Assembly: GCA_028277115.1 (NCBI GenBank) | Contig: JANQHG010000152.1 | Span: 1 to 53,095 of the forward strand | DNA length: 53,095 bases | Source: Azospirillaceae bacterium | Lineage (GTDB): Bacteria; Pseudomonadota; Alphaproteobacteria; Azospirillales; Azospirillaceae | Direction: 5' to 3' | In this document: positions 10,321 to 19,041 of the stretch, piece after piece | Numbering within the stretch: the stretch's first letter is position 1 | Layout of the letters: each line of letters starts with the position of its first letter | The notes under the pieces: model-generated | The model's database searches: none | Told to the model about the DNA's origin: nothing | The model's input: the letters and a program-made list of their open reading frames with translations, nothing else | Position numbers and translations under genes: made by a program

Positions 10321-10636
10321 CCCTCTCCCGGACCGTCGAGCGGCCCCGATATCTTGGCGTTGAACCCGAAAATCTCCCGGGCGCCGCGGATCGGCACCAG
10401 GGTGACGCTACGCGACTGCCCGGGCTCGAACCGAACCGCGGTGCCGGCGGCGATGTCGAGCCGCATGCCGCGCGCCTCGTCGCGGTCGAACGACAGGGCC
10501 GGGTTGGTCTCGTAGAAATGATAGTGGCTGCCGACCTGGATCGGACGGTCGCCCGTGTTGGCGACCAGCACAGACCGGGTCGGCTGGTCGGCGTTGAGCG
10601 TGATTTCGCCCTCGGCCGTTATCACCTCGCCCGGGA

Positions 10637-10640
<4 letters not shown>
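10317..10640 (-). CDS. ureB: Urease subunit beta (107 aa)
   Basis: Structural subunit of the urease (UreABC)3 complex. It starts [18 protein letters not shown], the canonical UreB opening, and contains [19 protein letters not shown] and [23 protein letters not shown] (in parts: [25 protein letters not shown]). Length is standard. It overlaps ureA upstream by 4 bases and ureC downstream by 4 bases, so the three structural genes form one tightly coupled unit. Confidence 0.97.
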
Positions 10641-10963
<323 letters not shown>

Positions 10964-10990
10964 TCGCTTGGAACTCCACTGTTCGCCCGC

Positions 10991-11118
10991 TGCGGCGCCG
11001 TATTCGGCCTGGCGGCCCCTGGCGGCCCCTGGCGGCCGTTGTCAGGGGCGCTGCCCCCGACACCCCCGCAAAGGGGGTTGCCCCCTTTGATCCCCACTCA
11101 ATGGGGGCCAGCCGCAGG
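10991..11118 (-). repeat. GC-rich intergenic repeat, copy 2 (partial), inside the urease operon
   Basis: Shares the GCGGCGCCG start, the GTCAGGGGCGCTGCCCCCGA module and the GGGGGTTGCCCCCTTTGA module with the copies near 15.7 and 27.8 kb. It includes a direct tandem of the 10-mer GGCGGCCCCT (two full units and a 7-base third at 11011-11037). It lies between ureD and ureA, so it should be transcribed with the operon. Confidence 0.7.
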
Positions 11119-11133
11119 TCCCGTCCCACACCG

Positions 11134-12063
11134 TCACAGCATCCACGCCCGCGGCATCCGCGCCGGCAACCCGGCGACCACATGCCGCGCCGTCATACAC
11201 CACGCCGCCGCGCCCGACCGCACCGCCGCGGCGTCGCGCCCGACCATCCGGCACACGATCACGCCGTTGACCAGGGTCGCCCCGGCCGCCACCGCGGTCC
11301 CGGCGCCGGCGCACCACTCCCGCGCGCAATCCCGCCACCGCTCCGGCCGATCGACCACCAGCACGATCGTCGCCAACGCCGCGGCGCCGTCGAACGCCAT
11401 CGGGTCGTCGAGCACCGAGGCGATGTCGCCGTCGAGCGCGAGCCCGTCGGCCCACACCGGCCGCTCGCCGCGGCTGACCCGCCAGCCGTCGAACACCGCG
11501 CCGCGGCGGAGCCGCTCGCCCGACGCGCGCCGCCCGAACATCAAGATCTCGACCGCCAGCGCACCGCTGCCTTCGCCCGGGTCGAGTCGCAGCTCGGTGT
11601 AACGGTCGAGCGCCGCACCGTCGAACACGATCGTTTCCTGCGGCAGCCATTCGAGCCAGGCGCCGGGCCCGACCGACAGCCGCACCGCGATCGCGGCCGG
11701 GCGCTCGCCGGCGCGGGCCCGATAGAGCTTTTCCGCCGCCTGGCTGGTCACCGAGGCGATCGTGCCGGCCCCGGCGTCGACCGCAATCGCGACCCGGTCG
11801 CCGCCGGTCAGCCCGCCGGTGGTGGTCAAGAGCACCGCGGCGGGCGGGTCGTCGGTTTCGCCGGCCGGCACCAGCACCCGGCACGGCGGCCGCTGGGCAC
11901 AGCGCGCCAGCGCGGTCGCGCGCCGCCGCTCCGCCGCCGGCGCCCCGACCGCGACACCGCGGCCGAGCTGCCAACCGATCGCCGCCGCCCCGTCCGCCCG
12001 CGCCAGCCGCGGCGGCGCCGTCTCGCCGGCCGTCTCAACCATGGATCGCTCCGCCGCCGTCAC
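11134..12063 (-). CDS. ureD: Urease accessory protein UreD (309 aa)
   Basis: UreD is a scaffold for the UreF-UreG complex that delivers nickel to apo-urease. Family motifs are VLLTTTGGLTGGDRVAIAVD, SVTSQAAEKLYRA, WLPQETIVFDGAALDRYTEL (all near residues 75-190) and LMFGRRASGE. The longest start is the GTG at 12063, overlapping the urtE stop by 4 bases (GTGA); an alternative is the ATG at 12042 (MVETAGE). Position before ureABC is the usual order ureD-A-B-C. Its partners UreF and UreG are absent from the window, so they must be encoded elsewhere if urease is active. Confidence 0.93.
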   Translation of the reverse strand: MTAAERSMVETAGETAPPRLARADGAAAIGWQLGRGVAVGAPAAERRRATALARCAQRPPCRVLVPAGETDDPPAAVLLTTTGGLTGGDRVAIAVDAGAGTIASVTSQAAEKLYRARAGERPAAIAVRLSVGPGAWLEWLPQETIVFDGAALDRYTELRLDPGEGSGALAVEILMFGRRASGERLRRGAVFDGWRVSRGERPVWADGLALDGDIASVLDDPMAFDGAAALATIVLVVDRPERWRDCAREWCAGAGTAVAAGATLVNGVIVCRMVGRDAAAVRSGAAAWCMTARHVVAGLPARMPRAWML

Positions 12064-12755
12064 ACGGTCAGGTGACCCTGGATTTCGGCGGCCGACAAGG
12101 TCTCGGTCGGGCCGGCCAGCACCACCTGGCCACGGTCGAGCACGACGATCTCGCGCGCGAGCGCCCGGGCGAACTCGAAATACTGTTCGACCAACAAGAT
12201 CGCCATCCGGCCTTGCGCCGCCAGATGGCGGATCACTGCGCCGATTTCGGTGATGATCGACGGCTGGATGCCCTCGGTCGGCTCGTCCAGGATCAGCAGG
12301 CGCGGCCGGGTGACCAGCGCGCGCGCGATCGCCAATTGCTGCTGCTGGCCGCCCGACAGGTCACCGCCGCGGCGGTGGCGCATCTCGGCCAGCACCGGGA
12401 ACAGGGTGAACACCTCGTCCGGGATCGTCCGCTCGCGCCGGCTCAAGCAGGCAAAGCCGGTGCGCAGGTTCTCCTCGACCGTCAGCAGGGGAAAAATCTC
12501 ACGCCCCTGCGGCACATAGCCGATCCCGGCGGCCGCGCGGCGATGCGGGGCCAGCCGGGTGATCTCGGCGCCGTCCCACAGGATCCGCCCGGTGGTCACC
12601 GGCACCAGGCCCAGGATCGCACGCATCAGGCTGGACTTGCCGACCCCGTTGCGGCCGAGCACGCAGGTCACCGCCCCGGCTGCCGCCGCCAGCGACACCC
12701 CGCGCACCGCGTGGCTCGCGCCGTAATGGAGATGAAGATCGCTCACCGTCAGCAT
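12060..12755 (-). CDS. urtE: Urea ABC transporter ATP-binding subunit UrtE (231 aa)
   Basis: LivF-like ATPase of the high-affinity urea importer UrtABCDE. Walker A is GRNGVGKSS (about 34-42), the signature LSGGQQQQLAIARAL and Walker B LLILDEPTEGIQPS, whose GIQPS end is typical of UrtE. The ending ITEIGAVIRHLAAQG and ILLVEQYFEFARALA also fit. It precedes ureD with a 4-base overlap, so transport and assembly are translationally coupled. Unusually, urtA-D do not lie upstream: the next gene is an unrelated methyltransferase 154 bases away. Either the rest of the urt operon is elsewhere or this is the remainder of a split locus. Confidence 0.92.
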   Translation of the reverse strand: MLTVSDLHLHYGASHAVRGVSLAAAAGAVTCVLGRNGVGKSSLMRAILGLVPVTTGRILWDGAEITRLAPHRRAAAGIGYVPQGREIFPLLTVEENLRTGFACLSRRERTIPDEVFTLFPVLAEMRHRRGGDLSGGQQQQLAIARALVTRPRLLILDEPTEGIQPSIITEIGAVIRHLAAQGRMAILLVEQYFEFARALAREIVVLDRGQVVLAGPTETLSAAEIQGHLTV

Positions 12756-12909
12756 GGCTCACCGCGCAAACCCGGTCCGTCAAGACGAGACCAGTTGGAT
12801 GCAACGGGTGCGCCAGCCCAACCGGGGCGCGAACCGTCGCCCGACGCCGGCAGACCTGCCCGCGCGACGACCACACCGCCTTATCGCTGGGCAGCCCGAC
12901 CGCGCGGGT

Positions 12910-13668
12910 TCAGCGGCGGCACAGGAACACGGTGCGGTGGGGCGGCAGCCGGTGGCTGCCGTAGCCGTCCGCGGTCTCGACCGCAAAGCCGAGCGCGGTC
13001 AGGAGGTCCAGCACGTCGCTGGCGCGGTGGACCACCAGCCGGTGGCGCTCGGCGCCGCGGCGATAGCCGCCGTCGGGCACCAATTGGCGGAAGGTGATGA
13101 TCTCGCGGGTGAGCAGCGCGGCGTCGACGTCCTCGCTGACGTCGGTCAACAGCGCCCAATCGGGGCCGACCCGCCACGACCGGCCGTCGAGCCGTCCGGC
13201 GCTGTCGCACACCAGGTCGAACACCAACACCCCGCCCGGGTCGAGCGCGGCGTGCAGATGTTCGAGCGTGCGCGACAACGGCGGCGGGTCCATGCTGTCG
13301 GGGTCGAGATAGGACAGGACCTCGCCGATCGCGGTCACCGCGACGCAGGGCGGAAACCGGCTGGCGTCGTGGGCCGAGGCGACCACGACCTCGGCGCGCG
13401 GCGCGGTTTGGCGCGCCCGGGCCGCGACCGCCGGCGACGGTTCGACCCCGAGCCCGTCGAACCCGCGGGCGGTGATTTCGCGCAACAGACTGCCGTCACC
13501 GCAGCCGAGGTCGATCACCAGCCCGTCGGCGATCCCGGCGTCGCCCAGCCGTTCGATCACCACGCCGGCGGCCGCGCGGGCGAAATCGGCAAAGCCGCGG
13601 GCGTGGATATAGGCGAGGTCGTCGCCGTACAGCGCCGACTCCGGCGGCGGCGCGTCGAGGGTGATCAT
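12910..13668 (-). CDS. Class I SAM-dependent methyltransferase (252 aa), substrate unknown
   Basis: Motif I is VIDLGCGDGSLLREITARGF at about residue 51, followed by GLGVEPSPAVAARARQ (motif II acidic residue) and AIGEVLSYL (motif IV region). The post-motif GGVLVFDLVCDSAG is also as in class I enzymes. The start MITLDAPPPESALYGDDLAY (13668) is chosen because a typical N-terminal helix with IHARGFADFA follows; the frame stays open to 13833 without support. It is separated from urtE and divergent from the amino acid ABC operon, so neighbours do not indicate a substrate. Confidence 0.8.
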   Translation of the reverse strand: MITLDAPPPESALYGDDLAYIHARGFADFARAAAGVVIERLGDAGIADGLVIDLGCGDGSLLREITARGFDGLGVEPSPAVAARARQTAPRAEVVVASAHDASRFPPCVAVTAIGEVLSYLDPDSMDPPPLSRTLEHLHAALDPGGVLVFDLVCDSAGRLDGRSWRVGPDWALLTDVSEDVDAALLTREIITFRQLVPDGGYRRGAERHRLVVHRASDVLDLLTALGFAVETADGYGSHRLPPHRTVFLCRR

Positions 13669-13783
13669 GGCGCCCGTTGCATCGTCTCGGTGGCGCGCCG
13701 AACGGCGCAGCCGACACGGGCTCAACGTTACGAGGCTGGCGGCGCAGCCGTCAACCGTGGCTCGGTCGGGCGAGCGATCGCCC

Positions 13784-13837
13784 AGATTTGAGCGTTGCCG
13801 CGCGCGCGCCGACGGGTTAGTTTGCTCAATCAAATCT
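13784..13837. promoter_or_regulatory. Long-spaced inverted repeat upstream of ABC operon
   Basis: AGATTTGA (13784-13791) and TCAAATCT (13830-13837) are perfect 8-bp inverted arms in the 203-base region between the divergent methyltransferase and the ABC operon. Both arms extend imperfectly through GC/GCTCAA. This could be a looped operator or hairpin; no regulator is assigned. Confidence 0.3.
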
Positions 13838-13871
13838 GACGCATCGTCCCAGACGCATCGCCGGAGCCGGC

Positions 13872-14663
13872 ATGCCCGACACCGCGGCCCCTCTCCCGTC
13901 CGCCGCCCTGGTCATCGAAGACTTGCACAAACGCTTCGGCACGCTCGACGTGTTGCGCGGTATCTCGCTGACCGCGCGCGACGGCGACGTGATCTCGCTG
14001 ATCGGCGCCAGCGGCTCGGGCAAAAGCACCTTTTTGCGCTGCATCAACCTGCTCGAGACCCCGGACCAGGGCCGGATCGCGGTCAACGGCGAAGAGATCC
14101 GGATGAAGCACCGCACCAACGGCCGGCCGCCGGTGCCCGCCGACCCGCGCCAGGTCGACCGGCTGCGCACCCGGCTCGGCATGGTGTTCCAGAGTTTCAA
14201 TCTGTGGACCCATATGACCGTGCTCGAGAATGTGATCGAGGCGCCGATCCACGTGCTCAAGGTGCCGCGGCGGGACGCGGTGGCGCGCGCCGAAGCGTTG
14301 CTCGACAAGGTCGGGATCGGCGACAAGGCCAAGCACTATCCGAACCACCTGTCCGGCGGCCAGCAACAGCGCGCCGCGATCGCGCGCGCGCTTGCGATGC
14401 AGCCCAAGGTCCTGTTGTTCGACGAACCGACCTCGGCGCTCGACCCCGAGCTGGTCGGCGAGGTCTTGCGGGTGATCCGCCAGCTTGCCGAGGAAGGCAA
14501 CACCATGTTGATCGTGACCCACGAGATGGCGTTCGCCCGCGAGGTGTCGAGCGAGGTCGTGTTCCTCCACCAAGGCCGGATCGAAGAGCGCGGCACGCCG
14601 GCGGAGCTGTTCGACAACCCGCGGACCGATCGGATGCGCCAGTTCCTGTCCCGCGACTATTGA
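13872..14663 (+). CDS. Polar amino acid ABC transporter ATPase, HisP type (263 aa)
   Basis: Energises import of a basic or polar amino acid. Walker A is GASGSGKST near residue 52, the Q-loop is VFQSFNLW, the signature LSGGQQQRAAIARAL and Walker B VLLFDEPTSALDPE. A ~20-residue insertion after the Walker A helix (MKHRTNGRPPVPADPRQVDR) is typical of HisP/OccP/NocP rather than GlnQ. It heads the cluster ATPase - binding protein - permease - permease, an order seen in octopine, nopaline and histidine-type systems. Confidence 0.93.
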   Translation: MPDTAAPLPSAALVIEDLHKRFGTLDVLRGISLTARDGDVISLIGASGSGKSTFLRCINLLETPDQGRIAVNGEEIRMKHRTNGRPPVPADPRQVDRLRTRLGMVFQSFNLWTHMTVLENVIEAPIHVLKVPRRDAVARAEALLDKVGIGDKAKHYPNHLSGGQQQRAAIARALAMQPKVLLFDEPTSALDPELVGEVLRVIRQLAEEGNTMLIVTHEMAFAREVSSEVVFLHQGRIEERGTPAELFDNPRTDRMRQFLSRDY

Positions 14664-14806
14664 GCGCGATCGACAAAGTCCTGGCTGCGACGCGGCCCGT
14701 GTCGACTTGACCCAATCGTTCATTCGGACGACAAAGGAGTGCCCGAAAAAGCTGCACCGGGCGTCGGGACCGATCGATTAATAAATAGTTGTGGGAGTAG
14801 ACTATC

Positions 14807-15595
14807 GTGGTGAAACGGACTGTGGCGGCGCTGGTCGCCGTTGTGGTGGTCGGCTTTACCGCCGGCTTGGCGATGCCGCAAGACGACGCCCTGCGCATCG
14901 CGGTCGAAGGGGCCTACCCGCCGTTCAGCGAAACCTTGCCGTCGGGCGAGATCGTCGGCTTCGACGTCGACATCGCACGCGCGCTGTGTGCCGAGCTCAA
15001 GGCCGAGTGCGAGATCGTGGACCAGGCGTGGGAAGGCATCATCCCCGGCCTGCTCGAGCGCAAGTACGATGCGATCATCGCCTCGATGTCGATCACTGAA
15101 GAGCGTAAGCAGGTGGTCGACTTTACCGAGAAATACTACGAATCACCCGGCGCGTTCGTCGGCACCAAGGACGTGGCGGTCGAGATCACCGTGGACGGCT
15201 TGGCCGGCAAGGCGGTCGGGGTCCAGGGCGCGACGGTGTCGGAGTGCTATGTCGAATCGAACTGGGGCGACATCGTCGATCTCAAGCGCTATGACACCCA
15301 GGAAAATGCCAATCTCGACCTGACGCTCGGCCGGCTCGACCTGGTGTTCGCCGACCTGTTCACGCTGACCGACGGCTTCCTCAACCGCGAGGGCGGCGAC
15401 GCTTATGAGGTCAAGGGCGGTTCGATCGCCGACCGCGCCTGCATGGGCGAGGGCATCGGCATCGCGGTGCGCCAGGACGACGACGTGCTGCGCGAGCGCT
15501 TCAACGCCGCGATCCGGGCGATCCGCGCCAGCGGCGTCTACCAAGAGATCAACGCCAAGTATTTCCCGTTCGATTTGTACGGCGCCGCGCCCTGA
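14807..15595 (+). CDS. Periplasmic amino acid-binding protein, lysine/arginine/ornithine/histidine type (262 aa)
   Basis: Family 3 solute-binding protein. A signal peptide occupies the first ~24 residues (MVKRTVAALVAVVVVGFTAG). The mature part opens LRIAVEGAYPPFSETLPSGE, then GFDVDIARALC and IIASMSITEERKQVVDFTEKYY (in parts), matching HisJ/ArgT. Cys residues at LCAELKAEC fit the disulphide loop of LAO-type proteins. The start is GTG at 14807, or the adjacent GTG at 14810, preceded by GTGGGAG. The 143-base gap after the ATPase gene is AT-richer and may hold an extra promoter to raise binding-protein level. Substrate specificity is inferred. Confidence 0.92.
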   Translation: MVKRTVAALVAVVVVGFTAGLAMPQDDALRIAVEGAYPPFSETLPSGEIVGFDVDIARALCAELKAECEIVDQAWEGIIPGLLERKYDAIIASMSITEERKQVVDFTEKYYESPGAFVGTKDVAVEITVDGLAGKAVGVQGATVSECYVESNWGDIVDLKRYDTQENANLDLTLGRLDLVFADLFTLTDGFLNREGGDAYEVKGGSIADRACMGEGIGIAVRQDDDVLRERFNAAIRAIRASGVYQEINAKYFPFDLYGAAP

Positions 15596-15649
15596 TCCGG
15601 TCACGTCTCTTCTCTCGCCGCAGCGGCGGAAACCCGCCCCGGCGCCTTT

Positions 15650-15787
15650 CGGCGCCGGGTGCGGCCTGTCGGCCGTTCAGGGAACGCTGCCCCCTCGCCC
15701 CCCCTTTGATGGGGTCCAGGGGGCACCCCCTGGTCGGGGGGTGTCGGGGGGTGCCCCCCCCTGACCTTGGGGGCGCCGGCCCCCAAC
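15650..15787 (-). repeat. GC-rich intergenic repeat, copy 3, inside the amino acid ABC operon
   Basis: Contains GCGGCCTGTCGGCCGTTCAG, TGGGGTCCAGGGGGCACCCC, GTCGGGGGGTGTCGGGGGGT and GACCTTGGGGGCGCC, the reverse orientation of copies 1 and 5. It fills most of the 232-base gap between the binding-protein gene and the first permease gene, where strong hairpins could reduce downstream expression. Confidence 0.85.
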
Positions 15788-15827
15788 GCATCGCAGCGTT
15801 GGTCGGTCTCCGTCGTGAGGACCGGCC

Positions 15828-16541
15828 GTGACCGATCTCGCCACCGCCTTCAGCCTGGGCGCCCAGGGCTGGGGCGACGAGCTGCTCGCCGGCATGGCGA
15901 CCACGGCCCAGCTGGCAGCGACCGCCTATGCCTGCGGCCTTGTGCTCGGCCTCGCCGGCGCGGCGGCCAAACTGTCGGGCGCGTGGCTATTGCGCGCGCT
16001 TGCCGACCTCTACACCACGGTGGTGCGCGGGGTCCCGGAAATCCTGATCCTGTTCTTGTTGTTCTACGGCGGCGCCAGCTTGGTCCGCGGCCTGCTCCAG
16101 GACCTTGGCCACACCGGCCCGGTCGAGGTCAGCGCGTTCCTGGCCGGCGCGATCGCGCTCGGCGTGGTCAGCGGCGCGTACTCGACCGAGCTGTTTCGCG
16201 GCGCGATCCTGGCGATCCCGAGGGGTCAGCTCGAGGCGGGGCGCGCGGTCGGCATGGGGCCGTGGCTGCGTTTTCGGCGCATCTTGTTCCCGCAGATGTT
16301 GCGTTATGCCTTGCCGGGTCTCGGCAATCTGTGGCTGGTCATGCTGAAGGACACCGCGCTGGTCAGCGTGATCGGGCTGAACGACCTGTTGCGGGTCGGC
16401 TATATCGCGATGGGTTCGACCCGCCAGCCGTTTACCTTTTTCCTCGCCGTTGCCCTGATGTTCTTGGTGATGACGATCGTGTCGATGATCGTGCTCCACC
16501 GGCTCGAACGCTGGGCCGGCCAAGGCGTCCGCCGGGCGTGA
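15828..16541 (+). CDS. Polar amino acid ABC transporter permease, HisQ type (237 aa)
   Basis: Inner-membrane permease with about five membrane segments. The N-terminal segment carries GMATTAQLAATAYACGLVLG; the family motif VRGVPEILILFLLFYGG follows near 65-80. The cytoplasmic EAA loop reads QLEAGRAVGMGPWLRFRRIL. The gene starts with GTG at 15828. It pairs with the next gene to form the membrane heterodimer, and lies after a repeat-filled gap. Confidence 0.93.
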   Translation: MTDLATAFSLGAQGWGDELLAGMATTAQLAATAYACGLVLGLAGAAAKLSGAWLLRALADLYTTVVRGVPEILILFLLFYGGASLVRGLLQDLGHTGPVEVSAFLAGAIALGVVSGAYSTELFRGAILAIPRGQLEAGRAVGMGPWLRFRRILFPQMLRYALPGLGNLWLVMLKDTALVSVIGLNDLLRVGYIAMGSTRQPFTFFLAVALMFLVMTIVSMIVLHRLERWAGQGVRRA

Positions 16542-16551
16542 GCGGGGGTCG

Positions 16552-17244
16552 ATGCTGGACCTTGCCTTTTACCAAAAGATCGCGCCGACCCTGCTGGACG
16601 GCGCCGCGGTCACGATCGGCCTGATGGCAGTGTCGGTGCCGTGCGGTTTTGTGATCGCGCTGCCGGTCGCGCTCGCCCGGGTGTCGGCCAACCGGTTCCT
16701 TTGGGCGCCGGCGTATGCCTTCATCTTCTTCTTCCGTGGCACGCCGCTGTTGGTCCAGCTGTTCTTGATCTATTACGGCCTCGGCCAGTTCGCGGTGATC
16801 CGCGACAGCATCGCATGGCCGCTGTTGCGCGAGGCCTGGTGGTGCGCGGTGTTGGCGCTGTCGCTCAACACCGGCGCCTACACGGCGGAAATTTTGCGCG
16901 GCGCGATCCAGGCGGTGCCGCACGGCGAAATCGAGGCCGGGCGCGCCTGCGGCATGTCGCCGGCGCTGATCTATCGCCGCCTGATCCTGCCCAAGGCGGC
17001 GCGGCTGGCGCTGCCGGCCTATGTCAATGAAATCATCATGCTGCTGAAGAGCAGCGCGCTCGTGTTCACGATCACGGTGATCGACCTGATGGGGGCTGCC
17101 AACCTGATCCGCAGCCGCACCTTCCGCATCTACGAGCCGCTGGTTGCCGCGGGCGCGCTCTATCTGGCGATGACTTTCGCGGTGACGCGGGTGGCGGCGT
17201 GGGTGGAGTCCGCTTTGGCGCCGGAGCGCCGGCCGCCGAGGTGA
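16552..17244 (+). CDS. Polar amino acid ABC transporter permease, HisM type (230 aa)
   Basis: Second permease of the importer. FFFRGTPLLVQLFLIYYGL near 62-80 is the HisM hallmark, and the EAA loop is EIEAGRACGMSPALIYRRLI. It begins 10 bases after the HisQ-type gene and is followed by a strong hairpin at 17255-17279, so it ends the operon. Confidence 0.93.
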   Translation: MLDLAFYQKIAPTLLDGAAVTIGLMAVSVPCGFVIALPVALARVSANRFLWAPAYAFIFFFRGTPLLVQLFLIYYGLGQFAVIRDSIAWPLLREAWWCAVLALSLNTGAYTAEILRGAIQAVPHGEIEAGRACGMSPALIYRRLILPKAARLALPAYVNEIIMLLKSSALVFTITVIDLMGAANLIRSRTFRIYEPLVAAGALYLAMTFAVTRVAAWVESALAPERRPPR

Positions 17245-17254
17245 CGCCGCGGCG

Positions 17255-17282
17255 GGGCCCGCCCGTGTTCGGCGGGCCCTTT
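17255..17282 (+). terminator. Rho-independent-like terminator after the amino acid ABC operon
   Basis: GGGCCCGCC (17255-17263) and GGCGGGCCC (17271-17279) make a perfect 9-bp stem with a 7-base loop, followed by TTT. It starts 10 bases after the last stop codon. Confidence 0.7.
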
Positions 17283-17483
17283 GCGGCACCGGTTGCGGCC
17301 TGACGGCCGCGAGCCGCGCCGCCGGGCGGGACGATCGGCCGCGGGCAGTCGGGGCCAAGTGCGGGAATTCGCCGCTGGGGGACGTTGGCACAGGGCTGGT
17401 ATACGCGGGTAACTGGTAGGACGGGCATGTGATCGCCCGCACCGCCGGCCCGACGTCTCGCCGCAAATGAGCCTGCCCTGTCC

Positions 17484-19022
17484 ATGCACGGGACCCTTCA
17501 AAACCGCCTCGCCGACCCCGACCGACCTGCCGCCGCCGGCGGCGCCCACGCCGTCGTGATCGGCAGCGGCTTCGGCGGCCTCGCCGCCGCCATCCGTCTC
17601 GCCGCCCGCGGCTTTCGGGTCACCGTGCTCGAAGCCCAAGACCGTCCCGGCGGCCGCGCCGCCGTGTTCACTCAAGACGGTCACACCTTCGACACCGGCC
17701 CGACCATCGTCACCGCGCCGTTCCTGTTCGAAGAGCTGTGGCAGATGTGCGGCCGCACCATGGCCGACGACGTGCCCTTGAAAGCGCTCGACCCGTTCTT
17801 CCGCGTCCGCTTCGACGACGGCGAAACCTTCGCCTACTCCGGCAACCATGACGCGATGCTGGCCGAAATCGCCCGGCTCTCGCCGGGCGACACCGACGGC
17901 TACGAACGCTTCATGCGCGAGGCCGAGGCGATGTTCCGCGTCGGGTTCGAACAGCTGGGCGACGTCCCGTTCGACACCGTGTGGAGCATGCTGAAAGTGG
18001 TGCCGCAGCTGGTCTCCCTGGGCGGCCTGCAGTCGGTCCACGCGCTCGCGGCCAAACATGTCAAGGACGAGCGCATCCGGATCGCGCTCAGCTTCCACCC
18101 GCTGTTCATCGGCGGCAACCCGTTCACCGTCACCTCGGTCTATGCGCTGATCTCCTATCTGGAGCAACACTGGGGCGTCCATTACGCGATGGGCGGCACC
18201 GGGGCCTTGGTCAAAGGCATGGTCTCGCTGGTCGAGGGTCAGGGCAGCACCATCCGCACCGGCGCCGAGGTCACCGAGATCACGCTCGACGGCCGGCGCG
18301 CCACCGGGGTGCGGCTCGCCTCGGGCGAGACGATCGCCGCCGACATCGTGGTGTCCAACGCCGACGTCGCCTGGACCTATCGCAAGCTGGTGCCGGCCGC
18401 CGCGCGCCGGCGCTGGACCGACCGGCGTCTTGAGCGCGCGCGTTACTCCTCGGGCCTGTTCGTCTGGTACTTCGGGACCAATCGGCGGTTCGACGAGGTC
18501 GATCACCACACCATCTTGCTTGGGCCCCGCTATCGCGGCCTGCTTGACGATATTTTTTCAAAGAAGGTGTTGGCCGAGGATTTCAGCCTCTACCTGCACC
18601 GACCGACCGCGACCGATCGGTCGCTGGCGCCGGACGGCTGCGACACCTTCTACGTCTTGTCGCCGGTGCCCCATCTCGGCAGCGGCATCGACTGGGCGGC
18701 GGCGGCCGAGCCGTATCGCCGCGCAATCGCCAAACGGTTGAGCGAGACCCTGCTCCCGGGGTTCGAGGACGCGATCGCGACCCAACGGGTGGCGACGCCC
18801 CAAGACTTCCAGGACCGGCTTTTGTCTTACCAAGGCGCAGCCTTCAGCCTGGAACCCGTGTTCACCCAAAGCGCCTGGTTCAGGCCCCACAACCGAAGCG
18901 AAGATGTCGAGCATCTCTATATCGTTGGTGCCGGAACGCACCCTGGCGCAGGATTGCCCGGGGTCCTTTCCACCGCCCGCGTTCTCGACCGCGTCGTCCC
19001 CGATCCGGCCGAAGTCGCTTGA
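17484..19022 (+). CDS. crtI: Phytoene desaturase CrtI (512 aa)
   Basis: FAD-dependent, membrane-associated enzyme that desaturates phytoene to neurosporene or lycopene. The dinucleotide-binding motif VVIGSGFGGLAAAIRLAARG lies near residues 25-44, followed by VLEAQDRPGGRAAVF and FDTGPTIVTAPFLFEELW (CrtI-specific). The C-terminus has the family signature YIVGAGTHPGAGLPGVLSTA. Length is normal. crtB follows immediately. The number of desaturation steps cannot be read from sequence alone. Confidence 0.96.
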   Translation: MHGTLQNRLADPDRPAAAGGAHAVVIGSGFGGLAAAIRLAARGFRVTVLEAQDRPGGRAAVFTQDGHTFDTGPTIVTAPFLFEELWQMCGRTMADDVPLKALDPFFRVRFDDGETFAYSGNHDAMLAEIARLSPGDTDGYERFMREAEAMFRVGFEQLGDVPFDTVWSMLKVVPQLVSLGGLQSVHALAAKHVKDERIRIALSFHPLFIGGNPFTVTSVYALISYLEQHWGVHYAMGGTGALVKGMVSLVEGQGSTIRTGAEVTEITLDGRRATGVRLASGETIAADIVVSNADVAWTYRKLVPAAARRRWTDRRLERARYSSGLFVWYFGTNRRFDEVDHHTILLGPRYRGLLDDIFSKKVLAEDFSLYLHRPTATDRSLAPDGCDTFYVLSPVPHLGSGIDWAAAAEPYRRAIAKRLSETLLPGFEDAIATQRVATPQDFQDRLLSYQGAAFSLEPVFTQSAWFRPHNRSEDVEHLYIVGAGTHPGAGLPGVLSTARVLDRVVPDPAEVA

Positions 19023-19041
19023 AGACCGGCGTCTTGCGGTT

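Noticed and set aside
18904-19041. ATG at 18904 as start of crtB
   Set aside because: Would overlap crtI by 119 bases and add a 46-residue leader not found in CrtB proteins; TTG 19042 gives the family length.
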